Notes under the pieces: model-generated
Database searches by the model: none
The model's input: the letters and a program-made list of their open reading frames with translations, nothing else
What the model was told of the DNA's origin: nothing
Part shown: positions 36,690 through 44,669 of the stretch, piece after piece
Numbering within the stretch: position 1 is the first letter of the stretch
Layout of the letters: every line of letters starts with the position of its first letter
Made by a program: the position numbers and the translations under genes
NCBI GenBank assembly: GCA_020724505.1
Contig: DYGV01000002.1
Span: 29,619-74,287, forward strand
DNA: 44,669 nucleotides
Reading direction: 5' to 3'
Source: Anaerolinea thermophila
Lineage (GTDB): Bacteria; Chloroflexota; Anaerolineae; Anaerolineales; UBA4823

Positions 36690-38175
36690 TCACTTTCTTC
36701 AAAGGAAGTGTGATGGTGAAGACTGAACCCTGTCCCACAATACTTTGAACTTCGATCCGTCCATCCATCAGGACGACCAGTTTTTTCACAATGGATAACC
36801 CCAGCCCAGCACCTTGATGATTTCTCGTGGCGTAGTCCGAGCCGCGCCGGAAGGGTTCAAAGATGTCTGGCAGGCGTTCGGCAGGAATTCCTATCCCCGT
36901 ATCCTGCACGATCATTTGCCATTCCGTCGCGAGCATGCTGCATGTCACACTGACCGCACCGTATTCTGTGAACTTGATTGCGTTACCTAATAGGTTCACA
37001 AGAATCTGTTGCAGTTGGCTGCTATCACCGAGGATGAGCTCAGGCAAGGCAGTATCCACATGCGTAATGAGTTTGAGACTCTTTTGCTCGGCGAGCCCCG
37101 ATAACAAGTTCTTCACCAGCAGCAACAACGACGCGGGTGAGAAAGGTTCATTGTGTACTTTCAAAGTGCCGGCTTGCATTTGCGCATGATCCAGCAGGTC
37201 GTTGACCATGTACGTCAGACGCTGGGCGTTGACGCGAATGCGTTCTGCGAATGGTGTCGCCATATCGTTGCGCAAGGCAATCACCTCTGCAAATCCAATA
37301 ATGGCTGCCAACGGCGTGCGCATCTCATGACTGACCACACCCAACATGGCTTCCTTGGCGCGTTCAACCTCCACCTGGCGCGAAACATCCCGCACGATGG
37401 CGACACGTCCAACACCTTTCACTTCACTCCATTCAAAAGCTAAAACACGCCCGCGCATTTCCTGTTGACCTTTGCCTTGTGAAGCCAGTTGAGTCAAGCC
37501 ACTGCCCATCAGGGAGAGGGCAACTGGATTTGCAAGCACCACCTGATTCTCATCATTCAACACCACCACACCATCCGCCACGCCATCCAGAATGGCGGCA
37601 TTCTTTTGGGCTTCCATTCGTGCAGTTCGGATCGCGCTGTTGGCAATCGACATGCCCAACCAAGTCAAAGCCGCCAACACAAAATAGGTTGCAACGGCAT
37701 AGGGATTGGTGGATATATTCAAAACAATTACGGAGATGTACAGGTTCGTGATGGAAACAAGAGTTGCAACAATGAATACAGCCAGCGGCGGCAGGACAAT
37801 TCCGCCGGCCAGAATCGGCAGCGTCCAAACGATTAAGCCGCGTTCCACCAGCTCATTGGGAGTATCTGAGATGGATATGATGGCGATCAAGGAGAGAACC
37901 AACAACCAGCCTGCGAGCGATCCCGTGCGTTCCCAGCGATTGATCGCAAACAGGACGAGGAATACAACTACGACCGACAGGCTGCTGATCAGGATGAGGG
38001 ATGCCTCTGGATCATGGATGACTTCCATGAACGGATCGCCATAACTGAACGTGGCAATGATAGAGAAGAATCCTCCAGCAATGAATAACGACAGGATGAT
38101 ATTGAGAATCTGTCGACGGCGCCGATCATCCGGCTCAAAGGTATCCGGAAGCTGGAGGAATTTGGGAAGTTTCAT
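36682..38175 (-). CDS. Membrane sensor histidine kinase with PAS-like domain
   Basis: MLGVVSHEMRTPLAAIIGFAEV H-box; NLLGNAIKFTEYGAV N-box; VQDTGIGIPAERLPDIFEPFRRG; GAGLGLSIVKKLV. Confidence 0.93.
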   Translation of the reverse strand: MKLPKFLQLPDTFEPDDRRRRQILNIILSLFIAGGFFSIIATFSYGDPFMEVIHDPEASLILISSLSVVVVFLVLFAINRWERTGSLAGWLLVLSLIAIISISDTPNELVERGLIVWTLPILAGGIVLPPLAVFIVATLVSITNLYISVIVLNISTNPYAVATYFVLAALTWLGMSIANSAIRTARMEAQKNAAILDGVADGVVVLNDENQVVLANPVALSLMGSGLTQLASQGKGQQEMRGRVLAFEWSEVKGVGRVAIVRDVSRQVEVERAKEAMLGVVSHEMRTPLAAIIGFAEVIALRNDMATPFAERIRVNAQRLTYMVNDLLDHAQMQAGTLKVHNEPFSPASLLLLVKNLLSGLAEQKSLKLITHVDTALPELILGDSSQLQQILVNLLGNAIKFTEYGAVSVTCSMLATEWQMIVQDTGIGIPAERLPDIFEPFRRGSDYATRNHQGAGLGLSIVKKLVVLMDGRIEVQSIVGQGSVFTITLPLKKVNG

Positions 38176-39089
38176 CGAGCCTCTGCAAAGACCCGAATGT
38201 ACTTAATGGAAAACTGTTTATCCCCACCATCCTGGAAATTCAAATTCATTGAAGGCGCGATCTCCCACCAGCGTTGAGGTTTGTCACTCACCAGGTAGTT
38301 GTCGCTCCAGACATGCACCTCCACCGGTCCGAAGGCCGGCATCGGCATCTCGTACATCACAACTCCATCAACACTCATAAAACCCAGCCATTCCGTTTTG
38401 CTGATCCAACGCAAACGGATTTCATAGTCATGCCAGACATCTACCTCCACAGGCAACGGATTCACTTTCACCGGCACCCAATTGAGGGCGAGATAACACA
38501 GCGCGCCATTGACGCCCTGGATGGATGATTCTTTCCCAACGACTGAAAATCCAAACATGTCAAAGGGCTTTTCAAATAAACCGTCCGCCTGCAACGTGCC
38601 AACGGGCTGGAAGATCACGCCAGCTGAGCCGTAGAAGGACTCGCTTACTTGTGATGAAAATTGCAGGACTATGTCGCTGGAAGGTGTGGGGCGAAAGCCG
38701 CCCGCCCCGATCAGTGTGACATTGTTGTATTGGTCTGCGGCTGGTGGATGTGAACGCGAACTTTCATTCGCGAATTGCGTGTCAGGAAAATGATTGATCG
38801 TCAAACCATCTTCCAATGTTATGGAGGCAGCGTGCCAGGCGCTTTCATTGGAAACTTTTCCGCCTCCGTTGGTGATGGAGAAGTTCCAGAAGTCTGGAGA
38901 TAACTCCCCATCAAACTTGTCTTCCAGTGGCGCAGGGTTTTCGTATCCCTCGGCGGCATTCGCAGCCGATTTTTCGAGCCGGCTGGTTTCGACTCGAATC
39001 ATCCAGGCAGAGATGATTTGGCGGTAGTTCAATCCAATCAGCAGGAGCAACACAACGATGGGCAGGAGCAAAATGTAGACGGTTTTCAT
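38172..39089 (-). CDS. Membrane-anchored concanavalin-A-like (GH16/LamG-like fold) protein
   Basis: N-term TM MKTVYILLLPIVVLLLLIGLNY; DKFDGELSPDFWNFSITNGGGKV...; VDVWHDYEIRLRW; ATGA coupling to histidine kinase. Confidence 0.6.
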   Translation of the reverse strand: MKTVYILLLPIVVLLLLIGLNYRQIISAWMIRVETSRLEKSAANAAEGYENPAPLEDKFDGELSPDFWNFSITNGGGKVSNESAWHAASITLEDGLTINHFPDTQFANESSRSHPPAADQYNNVTLIGAGGFRPTPSSDIVLQFSSQVSESFYGSAGVIFQPVGTLQADGLFEKPFDMFGFSVVGKESSIQGVNGALCYLALNWVPVKVNPLPVEVDVWHDYEIRLRWISKTEWLGFMSVDGVVMYEMPMPAFGPVEVHVWSDNYLVSDKPQRWWEIAPSMNLNFQDGGDKQFSIKYIRVFAEAR

Positions 39090-39160
39090 ATCATTCCTTT
39101 TTCGAAATATGCATGAGGAAATCAACATCCTTGGGAAGTTGGTCTCCTACATGCCGGGCA

Positions 39161-39201
39161 TATGATATGAAAGTGTGTCGGGAGGTATCCTGAACGTGTC
39201 G
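39161..39201 (-). promoter_or_regulatory. Promoter C of the lectin-like/kinase/regulator operon
   Basis: Minus strand CGACACGTTCAGGATACCTCCCGACACACTTTCA-TATCAT; same 34-bp spacing as A and B. Confidence 0.65.
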
Positions 39202-39336
39202 GTAATAAACCTGACTGCTTTTTTCAAGGTTTCGAACAACTCGACCAGGTTAATGAAATATGAAACACATGTTGCATCTTTTTGAGGATAATGTTATAAA
39301 TGAGTTGTAACACTTATTTCACATCAGGAGACCAAT

Positions 39337-39888
39337 ATGGAATGGTTGCTTTTTACCTCCCAACTTCCCGTTTCCCCCTCCAGCCTGCGTGTCATGGTCT
39401 GGCGGCGGATGAAGGCGGCAGGAGCCGTCAGCCTGCAAAATGGCGTTTGGGTGCTGCCACGATCAAAAGAGCAGGAACGCCTAGTACAGGAGCTAATAGA
39501 TCATCTCGAAAAACAAGGAGCAGAGGGACAATCGTTTGCAGCAACCGCGCTTGGGGAAAAGGCTGAAAAGGATCTCATCAAACGATTCCGAGGGCAGCGC
39601 GATGAAGAATACGCGGAACTGATCGAACGCTGTCAAGGAATGCTCCAGGAGTTAACGAAAGAAACGAAGAAGAAGAAATTTACCTTTGCGGAACTGGAAG
39701 AAAATGAAGATGACCTGCAAAAACTGGAAAGCTGGATGAAGAGAATCAATGCCCGCGATCTAGTCGGCGGAGAACGTGCTGCCGAAGCGGCCCGTGCGCT
39801 GGATGCCTGCCGAAAGGCATTCCATACGTTCGCTGATCACGTCTACGCCCAGGAACAAGTCACCCCCAAGAAAGATTCATCGAAGTGA
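39337..39888 (+). CDS. ChrB N-terminal-domain protein
   Basis: WLLFTSQLPVSPSSLRVMVWRRMKAAGAVSLQNGVWVLPRS: ChrB signature. Confidence 0.85.
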   Translation: MEWLLFTSQLPVSPSSLRVMVWRRMKAAGAVSLQNGVWVLPRSKEQERLVQELIDHLEKQGAEGQSFAATALGEKAEKDLIKRFRGQRDEEYAELIERCQGMLQELTKETKKKKFTFAELEENEDDLQKLESWMKRINARDLVGGERAAEAARALDACRKAFHTFADHVYAQEQVTPKKDSSK

Positions 39889-39903
39889 GGTTGGGAAGAA
39901 AGC

Positions 39904-42507
39904 ATGTTATCCAAATCAGATTTCAAGCCACAAAAGTGGCAAACATTAACTATTGAAGAAACTGTTACTACCTTGAAGGGGAATATTTCTGCGGGACTCA
40001 CCCATGCTGAGGCCATGAATCGCCAGCATCTCTTTGGACCGAATCGATTGACGGAAGAAAAACACGAATCCTTCTGGCAGGAATTTTTGGAAGAGTTACG
40101 TGAGCCGTTGATCCTCATGTTGATCGGTACGGGGATTCTGTACGCCCTGTGGGGCGAACTGAGCGATGCAATCACCATCTTTGTTGTCATCTTAACTTTG
40201 AATACGATTGAAGTCGTCAATGAACAGCGCGCCAAGAAGGCGATTTCATCCCTGCACAAGATGGCAGAACCAACCTCCGCGGTTTTGCGGGATGGACATA
40301 CGCAGGAAACCCCTGCTGAACAGGTTGTGATCGGGGATGTCGTTCAGCTTGAAGCGGGAAGGCGCATCCCTGCAGACGCGCGTCTGATAGAGGCGTATGG
40401 ATTGGCTGCTGATGAGTCATCGCTTACCGGTGAATCTGTGCCAGTGGATAAGAATGCGGATGCGACGTTGAACAGCGATGTTCCTCTGGCTGAACAGTCG
40501 AACATGGTTTTTGCGGGGACACTCGTGACCCGCGGACGCGGCACTGCCATTGTGGTAGGAATTGGCATGTTTACCGAGTTGGGCCGTGTTGCAGGCTTGA
40601 CGCGTCAGGTCAAACAGCCACGCACGCCACTGCAAAAGGCGATGGATGAACTCAGCCGTTGGATGGTTTGGCTTGCGATTGGGTTTAGTGTAATTGTTCC
40701 GATACTTGGATACTTTGTCGCAAAGCAACCTTTGAAGACGATGGTTTTGACCGGACTGTCGCTTGCCTTTGCAACCATACCCGAGGAAATGCCGATCATC
40801 ATCACGATGGTCATGGGACTGGGCGCCTATCGGCTGTCCCAAAAGAAAGCGATCGTCCGCAAACTCAAAGCCGTCGAGACATTGGGCGTCGTGACGGTGA
40901 TTGCCACGGATAAGACGGGTACGCTCACTGAAAACCGCATGGAAGTCAGCACCTGGTTTCCTGAAGATCATCAAGAACGCATCGCTGAGATTGGCGTACT
41001 ATGCAATGATGCCTCTTTGAATGGTGGGGAATATGCCGGCGACCCTGTGGATACAGCGTTACTACGCGCGGCTTCACAGGCAGGCATTGATCCAGCTGCA
41101 CTGCAATCCAAGTCGCAACTGCAAAATGAATTTACTTTCGACAATACGCGCAAGCGCATGTCGATGATCCGCAAAGATGGTAAGGAGTTTCTTGTAGCGG
41201 TAAAAGGCGCACCAGAGGCAATCCTGAGTTTATGCACTCAACGTTGGGCGTCAAAAGGCGAGGAAGCATTTACTTCTCAAAGTCAGGAAGCAATTCTGAA
41301 ACAAGCTGAACAAATGGCTGCTCAGGGTTTGCGCGTACTGGCGTTTGCGGAGAAAAAAACGACTTCTGCTCCAATGAGTCAGGAACAAGCGGAAGCAGAA
41401 TTAACCTTCGTAGGATTGGCTGGACTGGCTGACCCGCCGCGTCTGGAAGTCCGCGCTGCCATTCAAGCTTGTCAGGAGGCTGGCATTCGCACTCTGATGG
41501 TGACGGGCGATCATCCCATTACTGCCAAATCCATAGCGCAGCAGGTTGGCTTGAACAGTGGCGGCGAGGTCTTGACGGGTCCCGAACTGGACCAACTCAG
41601 TGATGAACAGTTGCGAGAAACAGTTACAAAGGTCTCCATCTACGCACGAACTACTCCGGAGCACAAACTTCGCATTGTTCAGGCTTTGCAAGAAAATGGT
41701 GAACGCGTCGCAGTCACAGGTGATGGTACCAATGATGCGCCGGCATTGGTGGCTGGTGACATCGGTGTGGCAATGGGCGAATCGGGTAGTGACGTGGCGC
41801 GCGAAGCGGGTGACATCGTGCTAGCGGATGACAACTTCACCACAATTACGAATGCAATCCATGAAGGCCGTGTCCTATTCGAGAATCTCAAGAAGGGTGT
41901 GCGGTATTACCTGACCTGCAAGGTCGCCCTCGTTTCCATCACACTATTACCGGTCTTATTGAAAATTCCTGTTCCTTTCGCCCCAGTACAGATCATCTTG
42001 ATGGAACTCTTCATGGATCTGGCCGCGGCAGCAACCTTTACTGTGGAACCATCTGAAGGCGATGTGATGAAACTGCCTCCGCGCAATCCAAAGGAACGGT
42101 TTATGAACCGTGCGATGGTGATCAGTATCTTTACCTCAGCCGCTGGTTTGTTCCTGGCAGTGTCATTCGTTTATTTGTTGACCTGGTATGGTGGTGCCGA
42201 CCCGGTGACCGCTCAGACCGTTGCTTTTGCGGCCTGGTTACTGGGGCATGTGCTTCTAGCCTTCAATATGCGGTCGGTGCGTCAGCCTCTGTATCAGGTG
42301 GGCTTTTTCTCCAACCGCCTGATGATTGTCTGGGGTGTGGTAGCCACATTATTCATCCTTTTGGCAGTGTATCTGAAGCCGCTGCAAACCGTATTGAAGA
42401 CAGCGACTCTCAGCGGTCCCCAATGGGTTTTGATCCTGGCTGCCATTAGCGTTGGAACGTTCTGGATGGAGATTTACAAAATGTTCGCTTTCCGCAGAAA
42501 AGTTTAG
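39904..42507 (+). CDS. Cation-translocating P-type ATPase (P2-like, HAD-IC)
   Basis: VIATDKTGTLTENRMEVS phosphorylation site; TGESVP; VTGDGTNDAPAL; M4-like IPEEMPIIITMV; N-terminal cation-ATPase domain. Confidence 0.93.
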   Translation: MLSKSDFKPQKWQTLTIEETVTTLKGNISAGLTHAEAMNRQHLFGPNRLTEEKHESFWQEFLEELREPLILMLIGTGILYALWGELSDAITIFVVILTLNTIEVVNEQRAKKAISSLHKMAEPTSAVLRDGHTQETPAEQVVIGDVVQLEAGRRIPADARLIEAYGLAADESSLTGESVPVDKNADATLNSDVPLAEQSNMVFAGTLVTRGRGTAIVVGIGMFTELGRVAGLTRQVKQPRTPLQKAMDELSRWMVWLAIGFSVIVPILGYFVAKQPLKTMVLTGLSLAFATIPEEMPIIITMVMGLGAYRLSQKKAIVRKLKAVETLGVVTVIATDKTGTLTENRMEVSTWFPEDHQERIAEIGVLCNDASLNGGEYAGDPVDTALLRAASQAGIDPAALQSKSQLQNEFTFDNTRKRMSMIRKDGKEFLVAVKGAPEAILSLCTQRWASKGEEAFTSQSQEAILKQAEQMAAQGLRVLAFAEKKTTSAPMSQEQAEAELTFVGLAGLADPPRLEVRAAIQACQEAGIRTLMVTGDHPITAKSIAQQVGLNSGGEVLTGPELDQLSDEQLRETVTKVSIYARTTPEHKLRIVQALQENGERVAVTGDGTNDAPALVAGDIGVAMGESGSDVAREAGDIVLADDNFTTITNAIHEGRVLFENLKKGVRYYLTCKVALVSITLLPVLLKIPVPFAPVQIILMELFMDLAAAATFTVEPSEGDVMKLPPRNPKERFMNRAMVISIFTSAAGLFLAVSFVYLLTWYGGADPVTAQTVAFAAWLLGHVLLAFNMRSVRQPLYQVGFFSNRLMIVWGVVATLFILLAVYLKPLQTVLKTATLSGPQWVLILAAISVGTFWMEIYKMFAFRRKV

Positions 42508-42538
42508 ACTTTGCTATTTGAAGGATCAGGTCAATGAT

Positions 42539-43387
42539 ATGAACAAAGTTATTACAAGTTCGCCAAATGATAAAACAATCCAACTTCGCGATGGAAGAAC
42601 ACTTGGATACAGGGAATACGGCTCTCCGCAAGGGAAAGCCCTATTCTATTTTCATGGTCACCCTGGTTCCCGCTTGGAGGCAAGGTTTCTGGCCGAGGCG
42701 GCAGCACAACACGGCGTTCGTCTCATTGGAATTGATCGACCTGGAATGGGACTTTCGAGTTTTCAAAAGGGTCGCCACATTTTGGATTGGCCGGATGATG
42801 TGGTTGAGTTGGCGGACAAGTTACAAATCGAGCATTTCGCCATTGTCGGATATTCTGGCGGAGGCCCGTATGCCCTTGCTTGCGCTTATAAGATTCCCCA
42901 GGGCCTGACCGCTTGCCGAATTATTGCTGGGGTAGGACATATTAGTCCCTTCCTCTCTTTCCTCTCGCAATGGCTACCCTGGTTGATGCTACCTATCACC
43001 AGACGTTTCTTTCAAGATGAAGAACAGGCCCGGAAGACCTTGGTACGATTCGCCGGAAGGTGGGTAGAACCAGACAGGCAAAGTTTTCTCCAGCCTGGGA
43101 TCAAGGAACTCATGGCAGCCTCATTAGTGGAAGCTCAACATCAGGGAACCAGAGGATCAGCCTACGATGGCGCGCTGTTAGGACGCTCTTGGGGATTCAG
43201 ATTTGAAGACATTAAATTCCCCTCGACCGTTCTTTGGCACGGCGAACTGGATACGCAAATTCCCATTGCAATTGGGAAGGCAATGGCGAACAGCATTCCC
43301 CAGTGCAAAGCGAGCTACTATCCAGATGAAGGTCATATTTCCTTGATCGTCAATCATGCTGAGGAGATCGTAAGAACTCTCACCTGA
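42539..43387 (+). CDS. Alpha/beta hydrolase
   Basis: LFYFHGHPGSRLEARFL oxyanion region; IVGYSGGGPYALACAY nucleophile elbow; DEGHIS catalytic His. Confidence 0.9.
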   Translation: MNKVITSSPNDKTIQLRDGRTLGYREYGSPQGKALFYFHGHPGSRLEARFLAEAAAQHGVRLIGIDRPGMGLSSFQKGRHILDWPDDVVELADKLQIEHFAIVGYSGGGPYALACAYKIPQGLTACRIIAGVGHISPFLSFLSQWLPWLMLPITRRFFQDEEQARKTLVRFAGRWVEPDRQSFLQPGIKELMAASLVEAQHQGTRGSAYDGALLGRSWGFRFEDIKFPSTVLWHGELDTQIPIAIGKAMANSIPQCKASYYPDEGHISLIVNHAEEIVRTLT

Positions 43388-43518
43388 AGATGAACAAACT
43401 ACATCGGAATGTACGCGAAGGAAATACAGTGACGGCAAAACAGTATACTTCGCCTTCACCCACATTTAGTGTGTTACACAGTGATTCATTTCGACAGAAA
43501 ACGCGAAATTAGAAAAGT

Positions 43519-44610
43519 ATGAAATTCAGCCTTTATTCAGATGTGCAAAACTTCTACTCGACTCTGGTGGATGCGTTAAAACGCGCAGAGGAATCCATTA
43601 CTATGATGTACTACGAGTTCCACGCCGGGACATGGGCGACGGAAATCAGTCGGGTTCTGATGGAAAAACAGGCGGCCGGCGTAACCGTCCGTTTGATGGT
43701 GGATGAATTCGGTCTGCTTGAACTTCCACCACTGCAAGCCATTAGAAACCGAATGCTGATTGAAGAGGTGGCCGCGGCCGGCGTGAAGGTGCATGTGTTC
43801 CGTCCGACGCTGAGCAGGACCTCCCATTTCAACCGGCTGCATTTCAAGGTATGCGCGATTGACGATCAAACCCTCTTTCTGGGCGGCTCGAACATTGCAG
43901 ACGATTATCTGACGATGCAGGATCTGAATATGCAGGCGCATGGGGATTTGGGCTCGGCGATTGATTCCTTATTTGATTACCTGATCCAGCCTGGCACTTC
44001 ATCATCCGGTGTCGCCCTAGATTCATCTCGTATCCGGGTGGGCCTGCCTAAATTGTTGCTTGACCAGTCCCGCGCGCAGTTGGTCCTGACACTCCCCGGT
44101 CATCGTCAGGATGTGCGTCGCGCCTTATTGGGTTTGATTCTATCTGCCGCCCAGACCATTTACATCAGCACGTGGATCTTCCTGCCTGACCGGGAGATCG
44201 TGAATGCCTTGTTGCATCAGGTTGAAAGCGGCTGTCAGGTGAACATCCTGTTATCCGATCATGCCCGCGTGCGCTTCATCGATGCCGCCAATCAGGCGAT
44301 CGTTCACAAACTGGTTCGGGCGGGGGCACACGTCTGGCGCTATGCGCCCGAATATATGCATGCCAAAGCCTGCTGGAATGAACAGGGCACGATTTTGTTT
44401 GGTTCAGCCAATGTGGACAACAAAGCGCTCAATAGCAATTATGAATGCAGTCTGCTATTCAAGGATCAGGAGATTGCCAGGCAACTCCAGGCAAAATTCG
44501 AGCAGGATGTCGCATGCAGTTATCCGATCACCCCGGAAACCTTTGGCAGCAAACACTGGTTACACAAGGGCTGGTCTTATCTTAACTTATTGGCAGCCGC
44601 CTGGTTGTGA
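43519..44610 (+). CDS. Phospholipase D / cardiolipin synthase family protein
   Basis: Two HKD-type motifs: HFNRLHFKVCAIDDQTLFLGGSNIAD and YMHAKACWNEQGTILFGSANVDNKALNSNYE. Confidence 0.88.
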   Translation: MKFSLYSDVQNFYSTLVDALKRAEESITMMYYEFHAGTWATEISRVLMEKQAAGVTVRLMVDEFGLLELPPLQAIRNRMLIEEVAAAGVKVHVFRPTLSRTSHFNRLHFKVCAIDDQTLFLGGSNIADDYLTMQDLNMQAHGDLGSAIDSLFDYLIQPGTSSSGVALDSSRIRVGLPKLLLDQSRAQLVLTLPGHRQDVRRALLGLILSAAQTIYISTWIFLPDREIVNALLHQVESGCQVNILLSDHARVRFIDAANQAIVHKLVRAGAHVWRYAPEYMHAKACWNEQGTILFGSANVDNKALNSNYECSLLFKDQEIARQLQAKFEQDVACSYPITPETFGSKHWLHKGWSYLNLLAAAWL

Positions 44611-44636
44611 AAGGCTTACCCATAGGAGAGAAAAAC

Positions 44637-44669
44637 ATGAGCCAATTATTTTCTGATCCCTATCTAACT
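44637..44669 (+). CDS. Start of a further ORF truncated by the window end
   Basis: AGGAGAG RBS then ATGAGCCAATTATTTTCTGATCCC... Confidence 0.4.
   Translation, partial: MSQLFSDPYLT

Noticed and set aside
1-44669. Genetic-code change with TGA read as Trp
   Set aside because: Many confident genes in the window terminate at TGA (for example the ATGA-coupled VirB4, VirD4 and lectin-like genes) and TGG is used for Trp; only the two active-site TGAs need recoding.
1-44669. tRNA, rRNA, transposase or integrase genes
   Set aside because: None recognised by eye, so I do not call the T4SS/Tad region an integrative element despite the VirB4/VirD4-like ATPases and the inserted Hachiman cassette.

Overview
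The window looks like bacterial chromosomal DNA, probably Chloroflexota/Anaerolineae-like (inferred from gene content and a TPT-repeat surface protein; not verified). From left to right: (1) an ArsR/AHSA1 pair and a compact mercury-resistance operon merR-merF-EamA/DMT transporter-merA, with a textbook 19-bp-spacer MerR operator. (2) A long thiol-redox/accessory stretch with thioredoxin, glutaredoxin-like proteins, a glutaredoxin-thioredoxin reductase fusion, GTP cyclohydrolase II, two DUF2652 proteins, and sigma/anti-sigma factors. This stretch contains two genes the ORF track splits at an in-frame TGA: a peroxiredoxin-like protein (6385-6918, minus) and an iodothyronine-deiodinase-like protein (13446-14147, plus). 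In both, TGA sits where a catalytic Cys/Sec is expected (UxxC) and is followed at once by a SECIS-like hairpin, so I read both as selenoproteins. (3) A minus-strand machine made of VirB4-like, VirD4/TraG-like, CpaF/TadA-like, CpaE/TadZ-like and CpaB/RcpC-like proteins, plus a TPT-repeat surface protein and a two-component system, with no recognisable pilin, TadB/TadC or VirB6/8/9/10. It is interrupted by an AT-rich, plus-strand Hachiman-type defence pair (HamA/HamB). Three operons of this machine share a promoter architecture (CGACACG box exactly 34 bp upstream of TATCAT), and two of them appear leaderless. (4) A ChrB-domain protein with a P-type cation ATPase, an alpha/beta hydrolase and a phospholipase-D-family protein. 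All family assignments are by eye from motifs; no searches were run.
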